DNA of 64,000 bases from Dyadobacter fanqingshengii (GCF_023822005.2 NZ_CP098806.1:1674001-1738000), one strand, 5' to 3'; counted from the first letter of the stretch, positions 47,220 through 57,065 are shown. Numbers and translations are program-made. Notes: a model not told the origin generated them from the sequence alone.

Positions 47220-48143
47220 ATGTACGTTTCCCGTCGTGATTTTCTTAAAAAAGCCGGTGCTACTGCCTTCGCAGCAACCGCTTTTTCCGACCTGCTAATG
47301 GCAGACCCTGCTAAAAAACTATGGTTTGATATTTCCCTGGCTGAATGGTCTTTACACAAAGCGCTTTTCAAAAAAGAACTGACCAACCTTGACTTCCCTG
47401 CACTGGCGAAAAAAGAGTTCGGCATTTCGATCGTTGAGTATGTAAACCAGTTCTTCAAAGACAAAGCAGAAGACAAGACCTATCTGAATGATTTGATAAA
47501 AAGACAAAAGGACAACGGCGTTACCGCTCACCTCATCATGATCGACGGCGAAGGTGGTTTGGGAGAATTGGACGCAGCTGTTCGTAACAAGGCCGTTGAA
47601 AACCATTACAGATGGGTTGAAGCTGCAAAATATCTGGGTTGCAAAACCATCCGTGTGAATGCATTCGGAAAAGGAAGCTTCGAAGAAATTGCAAAATCTG
47701 CCGTTGAAGGACTTGGTAAGCTGGGCGAATTCGCTGCCAAAACGGGCATCAATGTAATCGTTGAAAATCACGGCGGATCGTCATCCAACGGACAATGGTT
47801 GTCAGGCGTCATGAAGCAGGTGAATCTCAAAAATGTGGGAACATTACCTGACTTCGGAAACTTCTGCATCACCAGAAAAGACGGAGGCTGCGCAGAATCG
47901 TACGACAGATATCAGGGAACGAAAGAACTGATGCCTTATGCAAAAGGTGTAAGTGCAAAAACCTACGATTTCGACGAAAAAGGAAACTGTGTTGAAACGG
48001 ACTATACAAAAATCCTGAAAATCGTAAAAGACGCAGGCTTCAAAGGCATAGCGGGGATTGAGTATGAAGGAAGTAAGCTTTCTGAGTTTGAAGGAATTAA
48101 GGCTACGAAAGCGCTGTTAGAGCGCGTTGGGCCTACGGTTTAA
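47220..48143 (+). CDS. Tat-exported sugar phosphate isomerase/epimerase-like protein
   Basis: A 307-residue TIM-barrel protein of the xylose isomerase-like group, with a twin-arginine signal ([19 protein letters not shown]), so it is periplasmic. Segments supporting the fold are [42 protein letters not shown] (Glu/His near the metal site) and [10 protein letters not shown]. This group acts on sugars or is uncharacterised. It is 27 nt after the CDF gene but has no obvious link to it. Confidence 0.9.
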   Translation: MYVSRRDFLKKAGATAFAATAFSDLLMADPAKKLWFDISLAEWSLHKALFKKELTNLDFPALAKKEFGISIVEYVNQFFKDKAEDKTYLNDLIKRQKDNGVTAHLIMIDGEGGLGELDAAVRNKAVENHYRWVEAAKYLGCKTIRVNAFGKGSFEEIAKSAVEGLGKLGEFAAKTGINVIVENHGGSSSNGQWLSGVMKQVNLKNVGTLPDFGNFCITRKDGGCAESYDRYQGTKELMPYAKGVSAKTYDFDEKGNCVETDYTKILKIVKDAGFKGIAGIEYEGSKLSEFEGIKATKALLERVGPTV

Positions 48144-48173
48144 CTGTTGTTTTTGGGGGTGTTACCATACCGG

Positions 48174-48821
48174 TCACATCCCCAAATAACTCAAAAACTC
48201 TTTCTTGGTAACCTCCTCCTGAAACTTCCCGCCGTAAAACGCTGTCACGGTAGAACTTCCCGAATCACGGATGCCCCGTGACTGCACGCACATGTGCTGC
48301 GCGTCAATTACAACAGCGACATCCTCCGTTTCCAATGCTAATTTCAACTCATTAGCAATCTGTACGGTTAATCTTTCCTGAACCTGCGGACGTTTAGCGA
48401 AATATTCAACAATCCGGTTCAGCTTGGATAGGCCGATCACTTTGCCGCTGGAAATGTAGGCAACGTGGGCTTTTCCGTAAATAGGCACGAAGTGGTGCTC
48501 ACAGTTGGAGAAAACAGAAATATCTTTTTCGACCAGCATCTGGTCGTATTTGTATTTATTTTCAAAAAGCGTGACCGCTGGTTTATTTTTTGGATCAAGG
48601 CCGCTGAAAACCTCCGTGATGAACATTTTGGCAACACGTTTTGGCGTGCCTTTCAAGCTGTCATCAGTCAGGTCGAGACCCATGATTTCCATAATGTGAC
48701 GGAAATGCTTTTCAATCAGCTCCATTTTAAGATCATCCTCCATCGCAAAAGCATCTTTGCGCATGGGTGTCTCGATCGAAGAATATACATGATCGTTCCC
48801 AATTTCCTCAACCTCAACCAT
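48174..48821 (-). CDS. folE: GTP cyclohydrolase I FolE
   Basis: A 215-residue type I enzyme that turns GTP into 7,8-dihydroneopterin triphosphate. Zinc and active-site residues are in VFSNCEHHFVPIYGKAHVAY and DAQHMCVQSRG (second Cys). The Met at 48821 follows the QueD stop by one base; an upstream in-frame ATG at 48863 would overlap queD by 41 bases and is less likely. It is the second gene of the queD-folE operon; its product is the substrate of QueD, so the pair serves queuosine or a related deazapurine, and folate. Confidence 0.94.
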   Translation of the reverse strand: MVEVEEIGNDHVYSSIETPMRKDAFAMEDDLKMELIEKHFRHIMEIMGLDLTDDSLKGTPKRVAKMFITEVFSGLDPKNKPAVTLFENKYKYDQMLVEKDISVFSNCEHHFVPIYGKAHVAYISSGKVIGLSKLNRIVEYFAKRPQVQERLTVQIANELKLALETEDVAVVIDAQHMCVQSRGIRDSGSSTVTAFYGGKFQEEVTKKEFLSYLGM

Positions 48822-48822
48822 G

Positions 48823-49251
48823 TCAGTCGACTGGATATTCGACGAAGTTCCGTTCTGTTTCATATAATCTGACTTTCAGGTCAAGGCCTGAATCAATTTT
48901 TGATCTTAATATTGAATATATAACGATCGCGATGTTTTCCGCGGAGGGGTTAAGGGACTTGAATTCTTCGACGTCCAGATTAAGGTTTTTATGGTCGAAA
49001 CGATCGAGTATAAATTCCTTTAAGACGGAACTTAAAACCTTCATATCCAACACATAACCTGTTTGAGGATCAACTTCCCCCGTCACTTGCACGATCAGTT
49101 CATAATTGTGCCCGTGGAAATTAGGGTTATTGCATTTGCCAAACACGTTCTCATTTTTTTCAGCCGACCATTCCGGGTTGTTGAGTCGATGAGCCGCATT
49201 GAAATGTTCCTTTCGAAACACCGCCACCTTTTGCGCCATATTGTGATTCAC
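48823..49251 (-). CDS. queD: 6-carboxytetrahydropterin synthase QueD
   Basis: A 142-residue enzyme of the PTPS/QueD family. Zinc ligands are in HFNAAHRL (first His) and NFHGHNYEL (two His), and the catalytic Cys is in KCNNPNFHGH. The Asp/His pair in DRFDHKNLN completes the site. It converts dihydroneopterin triphosphate to 6-carboxy-5,6,7,8-tetrahydropterin, the second step towards queuosine. It is translated with folE, one base apart. Confidence 0.93.
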   Translation of the reverse strand: MNHNMAQKVAVFRKEHFNAAHRLNNPEWSAEKNENVFGKCNNPNFHGHNYELIVQVTGEVDPQTGYVLDMKVLSSVLKEFILDRFDHKNLNLDVEEFKSLNPSAENIAIVIYSILRSKIDSGLDLKVRLYETERNFVEYPVD

Positions 49252-49540
49252 TTAAAATTAAATTCGCTTTAAATGTCGTTACAAAGTATGTGCCCAACAC
49301 ATTTAAAGCCTTCGAGCCTGGACGAAATGCTCTTTCTGGAGTTACTTGTTTTGGCTTAACGCTTTACATTTCCAATTTGTTCATTTTTTACAACTTTCAT
49401 CACCACTTACAGGAATCTCATTTAAAAAGGGATTAATAAAAAAAATTAAAAAATACGGTTATTGAATGTAAATTGCGATCTTGGAAACCATTGCGCCATA
49501 AGCTGATTACTGCATCCTGAACCTTAAATTGGACAACTTC

Positions 49541-50893
49541 ATGAATAGACGCGATTTTATTCAAAAAGCCACAATGGCCGGACCCGCCATCGGGATATTG
49601 CCGACATTGTACTCCAATGAAGCAAAAGTGGCTGATAAAGTACGCCTTGGCTTCGTCGGTGTAGGCCTTCGCGGTCGCAACCATCTTGAACAGGCACTCT
49701 TCCGCCCGGATGTAGAGGTAAACGCGATCTGTGACATTGATCCCGCCGCCGTTAATTTCTCCCTTGAACAAATTAAAAAATCAGGAAGGAAAGCACCCGC
49801 CGTTTATGGCAAGGGAGACGAGGATTTCCTGAATCTCGTGAAGCGTGACGACCTCGACGGAATTTTAATCGCAACGCCCTGGCACTGGCACGTGCCCATG
49901 ACGATAGCGGCTATGAAAGCCGGAAAATATGCTGCTGTGGAAGTTTCGGCAACGGTTACTTTGCAGGAATCTTGGGATCTGGTGGATACTTTTGAAAAAA
50001 CCGGCTCGCATTGCATGATTCTCGAAAACGTTTGTTACCGCCGGGATGTCATGGCCATATTAAAGATGGTGCGTGAAGGAATGTTCGGTGAAATGACCTA
50101 TGCACATTGCGGTTACCAGCACGATTTACGTTCCGTTAAGCTCAATGATGGCAAAAGCAATGGTGGAGTTGGTGTAGAATTTGGTGAAAAAGGATTTTCA
50201 GAAGCCAAATGGCGCACCCAGCATTCCGTGGACCGCAATGGCGACATTTATCCGACGCACGGCCTCGGCCCCGTTGCGCATTGGCTCGACATTAACCGCG
50301 GCAACAGCTTCTCTTATTTGACCTCAACTGCCACAAAATCTAGGGGATTACATAAATACATTGTTGATCACGGCGGCAAGGATCACCCGAATGCAAAGGT
50401 AAATTTCAAACTAGGCGACATTGTGACGACTGTTATCCAATGTCAAAATGGCGAAAACATCGTGCTCGTTCATGACACGAACTCGCCACGCCCCTACTCG
50501 CTTGCTTTCCGTGCGCAGGGAACTAACGGGATCTGGATGAACGACGGACACAGCATATATATAGAAGGCGTTTCTCCCAAAGAACATACAGCAGAACCCG
50601 ATAAAGCTTATCTCGATAAAAATGACCATCCATTATGGGCAAAATATGCGAAAGACGCAGAAAGCGCAGGACACGGCGGCATCGATTATTTTGTATTAAG
50701 GGGCTTTATTGAATCCATTAAAAGAAAAACTGCACCGCCGATCGACGTGTATGACGCCGCGACCTGGAGTGCGATCAGCCCGTTGTCCGAGCTTTCTATT
50801 GCAAAAGGAAGTGCACCAGTTGAAATTCCGGACTTCACCAGAGGAAAATGGAAGACCAACAAGCGCATTTTCGGCCTTAATGACGAGTATTAA
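49541..50893 (+). CDS. Tat-exported Gfo/Idh/MocA oxidoreductase, GH109-like
   Basis: A 450-residue NAD-dependent protein of the Gfo/Idh/MocA family with a Tat signal (NRRDFIQKATMAGPAIG). The nucleotide site is GFVGVGLRGRNHLEQAL and the second strand ends in AICDID; a WHWHVP segment and the C-terminal YFVLRGFIESIKRK follow. The layout fits GH109-type enzymes, which remove N-acetylgalactosamine through an NAD-dependent mechanism. ATG at 49541 is the start; the frame also opens with TTG at 49529. It heads a sugar cassette with an MFS permease and a GHMP kinase. The GH109 label is probable, not certain. Confidence 0.88.
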   Translation: MNRRDFIQKATMAGPAIGILPTLYSNEAKVADKVRLGFVGVGLRGRNHLEQALFRPDVEVNAICDIDPAAVNFSLEQIKKSGRKAPAVYGKGDEDFLNLVKRDDLDGILIATPWHWHVPMTIAAMKAGKYAAVEVSATVTLQESWDLVDTFEKTGSHCMILENVCYRRDVMAILKMVREGMFGEMTYAHCGYQHDLRSVKLNDGKSNGGVGVEFGEKGFSEAKWRTQHSVDRNGDIYPTHGLGPVAHWLDINRGNSFSYLTSTATKSRGLHKYIVDHGGKDHPNAKVNFKLGDIVTTVIQCQNGENIVLVHDTNSPRPYSLAFRAQGTNGIWMNDGHSIYIEGVSPKEHTAEPDKAYLDKNDHPLWAKYAKDAESAGHGGIDYFVLRGFIESIKRKTAPPIDVYDAATWSAISPLSELSIAKGSAPVEIPDFTRGKWKTNKRIFGLNDEY

Positions 50894-50942
50894 CCTGAAT
50901 TTTTCATATTTAACCTATATAACCCTGACCAATTTAACCTAG

Positions 50943-52163
50943 ATGAGCAAAAAGAACAGTTACCTGGGCCCTCTGTTTATTATCGGCGTATTATTTTTCG
51001 TGATGGGGTTCATCACTTGGGTAAACGGAACGCTAATTACCTTTTTCAAAAAAGCATTTTCCCTTGACAACACCAGTTCATATCTGGTAACATTCGCCTT
51101 TTTCATTTCCTACACGATCATGGCGATCCCCTGTTCTTATGTTGTGAAAAAGACAGGATTTAAAAACGGAATGTCGCTGGCTTTGCTGGTAATGGCAGCC
51201 GGAACATTAATATTTATCCCAGCCGCTGAAATGGCTTCCTATCCCGTGTTTTTGGTGGGATTGTTCACCATCGGCATTGGCTTAACCGTTTTGCAAACGG
51301 CCTCCAATCCTTACGCAACATTGCTTGGGCCGCGCGAAAGTGCTGCGCAACGCATCAGCGTCATGGGAATTGCTAACAAAGGTGCAGGGATCATCAGCCA
51401 GATCGTTATTGGTAAATTGCTTCTGGCAGGCGCCACAGCCTCCGACCCTAAGGAAGAGCTTGATAAAGTGGTTGTTCCATATCTTATTCTTACAGGAATT
51501 TTGGTTGTGCTTGCGATTGTAATTCGCCTTTCAAAAGGATTGGTTGAAGTGAGTGAAGAAGAGGAAGAAACGTCAGCAGTCAACACGCTTACAGTTCAAA
51601 AAACTTCTGTTTTTCAATATCCAAACCTTGTTTTAGGTGTTGCAGCATTATTTTGCTATGTGGGTGTTGAAGTGATTGCAGCGGATACGATCATTAGTTA
51701 TGGCGTTTCACTGGGCATTCCCGAGGAAGAAGCGAGGGTGTTTGGTGCTTACACATTGGGCGGAATGATGTTCGGTTACGTGCTCGGAATTGTGTTGATC
51801 CCAAAATTTGTTTCTCAGCAGGCTTATATGATCTTTTCAGCGGTGCTGGGACTTGTGGTTACCGTCATTGCCATCTTGACAACCGGGTTTACATCCGTCA
51901 TGTGCATTGCCGTTCTTGGTTTTGCCAATGCGGTTATCTGGCCGGCATTATGGCCTTTGGCGTTAAGCGGTCTGGGTAAGTTCACCAAAATCGCGTCTGC
52001 GTTATTGGTAATGGGTATTTCAGGAGGCGCTGTGTTGCCATTGGTTTACGGCGGCATCGCAGATTCCATCGGCAGCACGCAACAGGCATACTGGATCATG
52101 GTCCCATTGTATTTATTTATCCTATTTTTCGGTCTGATTGGCCATAAAAAGAAAAGCTGGTAG
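50943..52163 (+). CDS. sugar MFS transporter (FucP-like)
   Basis: A 406-residue permease with 12 predicted helices of the FucP/glucose-galactose porter group: FVMGFITWVNGTLITFFKKAF at the start, ASNPYATLLGPRESAAQRIS in the middle, and FANAVIWPALWPLALSGLGKF. It moves a hexose with protons. It is 49 nt after the Gfo gene and 3 nt before the GHMP kinase gene, so it is part of one operon. The sugar (perhaps N-acetylgalactosamine or galactose) is inferred from its neighbours. Confidence 0.92.
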   Translation: MSKKNSYLGPLFIIGVLFFVMGFITWVNGTLITFFKKAFSLDNTSSYLVTFAFFISYTIMAIPCSYVVKKTGFKNGMSLALLVMAAGTLIFIPAAEMASYPVFLVGLFTIGIGLTVLQTASNPYATLLGPRESAAQRISVMGIANKGAGIISQIVIGKLLLAGATASDPKEELDKVVVPYLILTGILVVLAIVIRLSKGLVEVSEEEEETSAVNTLTVQKTSVFQYPNLVLGVAALFCYVGVEVIAADTIISYGVSLGIPEEEARVFGAYTLGGMMFGYVLGIVLIPKFVSQQAYMIFSAVLGLVVTVIAILTTGFTSVMCIAVLGFANAVIWPALWPLALSGLGKFTKIASALLVMGISGGAVLPLVYGGIADSIGSTQQAYWIMVPLYLFILFFGLIGHKKKSW

Positions 52164-52166
52164 TTC

Positions 52167-53249
52167 ATGAGGATTTCGACCCCGGGCCGTATATGTTTAT
52201 TTGGTGAACATCAGGATTATCTTGGATTACCCGTTATTGCAGCAGCCATTTCGCGCAGGATCAGCATTGACGGACATTACCGGGATGATCATAAGATCAT
52301 CCTGCATTTGCCCGATCTGGGGCTTAAAGAGGAATTTTCCCTTAACGATACATTTCCATATGTGGTGCAGCGGGATTATTTCCGCAGCACCATTAATATT
52401 TTAAAACGAAAAGGTTTAACATTCTCCAAGGGCTTTGAATGTGTCATCCAGGGCAACATTCCGATTAATTCGGGAACCTCCAGCTCGTCTGCACTGATAG
52501 TTTCCTGGGCACATTTCCTGGATAAAATGAGCGATAATCCGGTTGGATTTTCTCAAAAAGAACTGGGAGAAATTGCCAATGCAGCCGAAGTGCTTGAATT
52601 TGGTGAACCCGGCGGCATGATGGACCATTATTCCACGGCGATCGGTAATGTGATTTACCTGGAATCAACACCCATTATACATGTTGAGGCGCTGACTCCG
52701 ACGTTGGGCACATTCGTTTTAGGAGATTCTTTGGAGGCCAAGGACACATTAGGAATCCTCGCAAGATGCCGTTATGGAATGGAAGATGTGATCAGAAAAG
52801 TCACCGGTTATGATCCAGATTTTTCCATTTTTACAACGCCTTTTGACAAAGCAATTGAATACAAAGCGCAGCTTACCGATGATGAGCTGAGCCTGCTGAA
52901 AGCCAATCTGGAAGATCGCGACATTCTCATTGAGGGTAAAGTTTTATTAACCCAAAGTGTCAACAGTCCTGTTGACGAGGTTTTTGACAAACATTTCGGC
53001 GGACTGCTTTATAAACATTACAAAAACCTCCGCGACCATAAAAGAACGTCAACGCCTAAAATTGAACGCATGATGAATGCTGCCTTATCAGCTGGTGCGT
53101 TGGGCGGAAAAATTAACGGTTCAGGCGGCGGCGGTTGCATGTTTGTGTATGCCCCCACGAAAGCCGAAGAAGTAGCCGAAGCCATTGAAAAAGAAGGCGG
53201 AAAAAGTTACATCATCACTGTGGATTCAGGAACGCGGATCGAAAACTGA
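52167..53249 (+). CDS. GHMP kinase (galactokinase-like)
   Basis: A 360-residue sugar kinase of the GHMP family. Motif 1 is GRICLFGEHQDYLGLPVI (like the galactokinase start), motif 2 is the phosphate loop INSGTSSSSALIV, and motif 3 is KINGSGGGGCMFVY. The Asp in GEHQDY and the Glu in the same loop match galactokinase-type sugar binding. It should phosphorylate the sugar brought in by the adjoining permease. The exact substrate cannot be read. Confidence 0.9.
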   Translation: MRISTPGRICLFGEHQDYLGLPVIAAAISRRISIDGHYRDDHKIILHLPDLGLKEEFSLNDTFPYVVQRDYFRSTINILKRKGLTFSKGFECVIQGNIPINSGTSSSSALIVSWAHFLDKMSDNPVGFSQKELGEIANAAEVLEFGEPGGMMDHYSTAIGNVIYLESTPIIHVEALTPTLGTFVLGDSLEAKDTLGILARCRYGMEDVIRKVTGYDPDFSIFTTPFDKAIEYKAQLTDDELSLLKANLEDRDILIEGKVLLTQSVNSPVDEVFDKHFGGLLYKHYKNLRDHKRTSTPKIERMMNAALSAGALGGKINGSGGGGCMFVYAPTKAEEVAEAIEKEGGKSYIITVDSGTRIEN

Positions 53250-53323
53250 GGCATTAAAATGCACGATTGTAATTCCGATTGTGTTTTTGTTTTAAGACCT
53301 TTGCCAATAATAATATCAACTCC

Positions 53324-55333
53324 ATGGCAGTAGTTACAGCTTCTGAAAAAACCACAAATCTTTACTGTCCCTCACTGACAGCATATAGCAGGCGAAAAAC
53401 CATCACAATCAATATCGGCGACCTGCCCATGGGCTCCGATTATCCCATCCGCGTCCAGTCTATGACAACGGTGGATACCATGGATACGCAAGGCTCTATT
53501 GATGAAGTAATCAGAATGGTGGATTCCGGTTGCGAATACGTGCGCATTACAGCGCCCAGTGTGAAGGAAGCGCAGAATCTTGAAAATATCCGGAACGGCC
53601 TGCGCAAGTCAGGAATCAATGTTCCGCTGATTGCCGATATACATTTTACGCCCAATGCGGCTGAACTCGCGGCCAGGATTGTGGAAAAAGTCAGGATTAA
53701 CCCCGGAAACTACGCGGACCGCAAACGTTTTGAGGTCATCGACTATACGGATGCTTCCTATGCCGCAGAATTGGAAAGAATTCGCGAGAAATTCATCCCG
53801 CTGGTGCGCATATGCAAGGAATACGGCACAGCGATGCGCATTGGCACAAACCACGGCTCTCTGTCCGACCGAATTTTAAGTCGTTATGGCGACACACCGC
53901 TTGGCATGGTGGAATCTGCGCTGGAATTTTTGCGGATCTGTGAGGAGTTCAATTATTTCAACATTGCGCTTTCTATGAAATCCAGCAACACGCAAGTGAT
54001 GGTGGAGGCTTACCGCTTGCTTGTGCAGCGTTTGGATGATGAAGGATTGAAACCTTACCCGCTGCATTTAGGCGTTACGGAAGCCGGAGAAGCGGAAGAT
54101 GGCCGCATCAAGTCGGCTGTCGGCATCGGCACATTGCTTGAAGATGGTTTGGGCGATACTGTCAGGGTTTCACTTACAGAGGCCCCTGAGAAAGAGGCGC
54201 CTGTGGCACGCGCATTAATTCAGCGCTACGCCAATCGCACACCACATGATTTCATTGAGCCCGTTGAATCCTGCCCGATCAATCCATTTCAATACACACG
54301 GAGGGACACGCGGGAAGTTTATAACATGGGTCATTTAAATGTGCCGCGAGTGATTGCGGATTATTCAAATATTGCGGTCACCCAGCTGAATGACCTGAAA
54401 AGCATCGGGCATTTCTTTTTGCCCGTGCCCGACAAATGGGCAATGAATGATCAGGGAGCTGATTTTATATACTCCGGAAAAAATCCGGTGCCGTTCATGC
54501 TTCCGAACGGCTTGCGCGAGATTTTGGATTTTGAAAAGTGGTTAACGCACGAAAATGCTGTTAATAAGTTCCCTCTTTTCGAAGCAGGAGAGTGGCTTGA
54601 AATTGATAAAACAAGCGTTTCTCCGCAACTGAATTTTATCAAAGGAACCATTCACACGTTCGACGATTCGCTCCTGGAAAGCGTCAGACTATCGACTAAT
54701 GTTGTTCTCCTGCTCCACACAGACAACACGCACGCAATGCCCGAACTTCGCCGGTTTTTTTATAAGCTGGTCGAAAAAGGCATCAAAGTTCCTGTGGTTG
54801 TTCAGCGCGATTATGCGACGGACCTGGGCGACGAGCTTACATTATATTCCGCTACTGATGTGGGCGGCCTGCTTGTCGATGGCTTTGGAGATGGCGTATT
54901 GTTGCAACCTACGTTTCCCGCAAATGAAGTTCACGTTGAAAAATTAAAATCCGCAGCCGCATTCAATAGCATTGCATTCGGGATTTTGCAGGCAGCACGA
55001 ACCAGAATGTCAAAAACCGAATACATTTCCTGTCCATCCTGTGGCAGAACGCTTTTCGATTTGCAGGAAACAACCGCAATGATCCGCAAATACACCGAAC
55101 ATTTGAAAGGTGTGAAAATAGGCATTATGGGCTGCATTGTGAATGGACCTGGTGAAATGGCGGACGCGGATTATGGATATGTAGGCATGGGTAAGGATAA
55201 AATTGCGTTGTATCGGGGTCAGGAAGTGATCAAAAGATCGGTTACGGCAGCCAAGGCTGTGGAGGAATTAATCGGGTTAATCCGCGAAGACGGCCGCTGG
55301 ATCGAGCCGGACGAACGGGAAATATTGGTTTAG
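53324..55333 (+). CDS. ispG: 4-hydroxy-3-methylbut-2-enyl diphosphate synthase IspG, long form
   Basis: A 669-residue IspG, the step before the last of the MEP isoprenoid pathway. The TIM barrel (IQSMTT-like VRVQSMTTVDTMDTQGS, YVRITAPSVKEAQNLEN) is followed by a large inserted domain (about 290-580) present in Bacteroidota, Chlamydia and plant enzymes and absent from the 370-residue Escherichia coli form. The C-terminal part holds the 4Fe-4S ligands: CPSCGRTLF and GIMGCIVNGPGE, including the Glu ligand. The Met at 53324 is used because the upstream extension (from 53279) is not conserved. Confidence 0.95.
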   Translation: MAVVTASEKTTNLYCPSLTAYSRRKTITINIGDLPMGSDYPIRVQSMTTVDTMDTQGSIDEVIRMVDSGCEYVRITAPSVKEAQNLENIRNGLRKSGINVPLIADIHFTPNAAELAARIVEKVRINPGNYADRKRFEVIDYTDASYAAELERIREKFIPLVRICKEYGTAMRIGTNHGSLSDRILSRYGDTPLGMVESALEFLRICEEFNYFNIALSMKSSNTQVMVEAYRLLVQRLDDEGLKPYPLHLGVTEAGEAEDGRIKSAVGIGTLLEDGLGDTVRVSLTEAPEKEAPVARALIQRYANRTPHDFIEPVESCPINPFQYTRRDTREVYNMGHLNVPRVIADYSNIAVTQLNDLKSIGHFFLPVPDKWAMNDQGADFIYSGKNPVPFMLPNGLREILDFEKWLTHENAVNKFPLFEAGEWLEIDKTSVSPQLNFIKGTIHTFDDSLLESVRLSTNVVLLLHTDNTHAMPELRRFFYKLVEKGIKVPVVVQRDYATDLGDELTLYSATDVGGLLVDGFGDGVLLQPTFPANEVHVEKLKSAAAFNSIAFGILQAARTRMSKTEYISCPSCGRTLFDLQETTAMIRKYTEHLKGVKIGIMGCIVNGPGEMADADYGYVGMGKDKIALYRGQEVIKRSVTAAKAVEELIGLIREDGRWIEPDEREILV

Positions 55334-55366
55334 TGGGTAGGTAAAGACAGAAATCAGTAAAATTTT

Positions 55367-55546
55367 ATGAAAAGATACTTTCAGTTGGGCGACGTGTTTG
55401 GTTACTTCTTTCGCGTCTTTAAAAAAAGGGATCCCAATGCCCCCGATTCCTTTAACCTGCGCATGATGCATGGAATCAACAAAATCTCCATTGTCATGTT
55501 CCTGATTTGCGTTATCATTATGATCGTCAGAGCATTAACAAGATGA
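55367..55546 (+). CDS. small membrane protein, DUF6728 family
   Basis: A 59-residue protein with the family opening MKRYFQLGDVFGYFFRVF, then FNLRMMHGINKISIVMF and a membrane helix (VMFLICVIIMIVRAL). I recognise it as DUF6728, a small Bacteroidota family of unknown function. It is only 33 nt after ispG. Its stop overlaps the next gene's start as ATGA, so the two are translated together. It may be missed by automatic gene finding because of its size. Confidence 0.75.
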   Translation: MKRYFQLGDVFGYFFRVFKKRDPNAPDSFNLRMMHGINKISIVMFLICVIIMIVRALTR

Positions 55547-55911
55547 ATTTAGAATCGCTGAGAGATTACTGTCTGGCATTACCAGGCGTAACCGAAGAAT
55601 TACCATTCGGGCCTGATACACTGGTCTTTAAAGTAAAAGGGAAAGTTTTCCTGCTCACCCCGATGGACTCAGCGTCTCATCAGTTCAATGCCAAATGTGA
55701 TCCCGAAAAAGCAGAAGAGCTAAGAGAAAAATATCCGGACGTAAAGCCCGGATATCATATGAATAAGAAGCACTGGAACACGGTCTATGTAACTGGCAAC
55801 ATTCCAAGTGAGATGTTGTTTGAGTGGGTGAAAGACTCTTACGATTTGGTTGCTAAGAGTCTGCCGAAGAAGGACCAGGCGTCCCTCAGCTCCGCTCGGG
55901 ATGACAACTGA
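55543..55911 (+). CDS. MmcQ/YjbR family DNA-binding protein
   Basis: A 122-residue protein of the MmcQ/YjbR family: MNLESLRDYCLALPGVTEELPFGPDTLVFKV at the start, then LREKYPDVKPGYHMNKKHWNTVYVTG. These have a compact fold related to DNA-binding domains; their biological role is poorly known. ATG at 55543 overlaps the DUF6728 stop by four bases (ATGA). The longer frame from 55507 would run inside the small gene. Confidence 0.9.
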   Translation: MNLESLRDYCLALPGVTEELPFGPDTLVFKVKGKVFLLTPMDSASHQFNAKCDPEKAEELREKYPDVKPGYHMNKKHWNTVYVTGNIPSEMLFEWVKDSYDLVAKSLPKKDQASLSSARDDN

Positions 55912-55939
55912 TGAGCGTTGTGCTAGCACTTCGACCGCC

Positions 55940-56281
55940 CTACTTCGCAGCCTTCATTTCTTCATCCAACTTCTTGCTGAGCGTCTCGCAAACACCTTCA
56001 ATGGCGTCTGCCATCACAGTATCATTGGTTGCAGTCAGCAATGTATCGGCTATTCCACTCATGAGTTCGATATAGAAGCGTTTCATTTCGAAGACTTCCA
56101 TATCTTTTGTCCAAAGATCGATTTTTAGTGTGCCGCGGTGATAATGATCCCAGACAGCGATGGCGATGGCGCGGGTGTCGTTAATGCCTTCGTTAGGGTT
56201 GTCGGTCGCATTCCAAAAAATCTTTTCCGGTATGTTCTTGTCGTCGAGTTCAACGGTAAAATGTATTTCCGATTTTTTCAT
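55940..56281 (-). CDS. gldC: gliding motility protein GldC
   Basis: A 113-residue GldC, conserved in Bacteroidota that glide or use T9SS-like surface systems: SEIHFTVELDDKNIPEKIFWNATD and AVWDHYHRGTLKIDLWTKDM are typical. It is cytosolic, and its exact role is not settled; it was first defined as a helper of gliding. A TACTTTTG -7 box (minus strand, 56302-56309) is 21 nt before the ATG. Its presence fits the T9SS substrates seen elsewhere in the window. Confidence 0.92.
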   Translation of the reverse strand: MKKSEIHFTVELDDKNIPEKIFWNATDNPNEGINDTRAIAIAVWDHYHRGTLKIDLWTKDMEVFEMKRFYIELMSGIADTLLTATNDTVMADAIEGVCETLSKKLDEEMKAAK

Positions 56282-56339
56282 ATGAGGTGTTAATATTTAG
56301 ACAAAAGTAACCAATTGAAGAACATTCTGGTTCTAAAAA

Positions 56340-57065
56340 TTACTTCGTTGCCTGTTTAAACACCTTTTTCAAAAGATCGGTCACACGTGCTTTCGGGTCT
56401 TCGCGGATCTTCTTTTCCTCCTGTGCAATCAGCACATATAACCCGTCAATGGTCTTTTGGGTCGCATAACCTTTCAAGTCCGGATTCACTTTCTTTACCA
56501 AAGGGATCTTGTTATAAGTGTCAACGATCTCCTTGTAATAATCGGTTGCCTTATTCAGATTAAGCGTGGAATCTACAACTGGGAAGAACGTTTTATAAAG
56601 ATCCTCATTCGTCGTCTTCTTTAAATACTGCGTAGCTGCATCATCCTGCCCCTTTAAAATACCCAGTGCATCAGGCACAGTCATGGAAGTGATTGCTTTT
56701 ACAAAAATCGGCTTTGACTTTTTTGCAGCATCCTCAGCGGCGCGGTTAAGGGATAAGGTGAATTTATCAACCTGGTCGCCAAGTCCCATTTTACGCAAAG
56801 TTTCAGCAACTTTCTGCGCTTCCGGCGGGACCGCGATTTTAATCAGCTCGTTTTTGAAAAAACCATCCACTTTGGAAGCTTCTGCTGAACCGTTGCTTAT
56901 CCCAACATTTAGCGCCTCTTTCAAACCTGACACGATTTCGTTTTCGCCGAGTCCGTCCGATTTTCCGCTCACCTTGTCCAGCACTTTTCCTAAGTTGAAC
57001 TGCGCCTGTGAATTAGTGGCTGATATGATTGAAAATAATAATATTGCTAAGATTTTGTGATTCAT
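56340..57065 (-). CDS. DUF4197 domain-containing protein
   Basis: A 241-residue protein with a signal peptide (MNHKILAILLFSIISATNSQ) and the DUF4197 domain: GLKEALNVGISNGSAEA, RAAEDAAKKSKPIF, AITSMTVPDALGILKGQDDA and YATQKTIDGLYVLIAQEEK. The family is widespread, secreted or periplasmic, and of unknown function. It is separated from gldC by 58 nt on the same strand. Confidence 0.92.
   Translation of the reverse strand: MNHKILAILLFSIISATNSQAQFNLGKVLDKVSGKSDGLGENEIVSGLKEALNVGISNGSAEASKVDGFFKNELIKIAVPPEAQKVAETLRKMGLGDQVDKFTLSLNRAAEDAAKKSKPIFVKAITSMTVPDALGILKGQDDAATQYLKKTTNEDLYKTFFPVVDSTLNLNKATDYYKEIVDTYNKIPLVKKVNPDLKGYATQKTIDGLYVLIAQEEKKIREDPKARVTDLLKKVFKQATK

Noticed and set aside
48823..48863. 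Upstream ATG of folE overlapping queD
   Set aside because: A 41-base overlap is less likely than the ATG one base after the queD stop; kept only as an alternative start.
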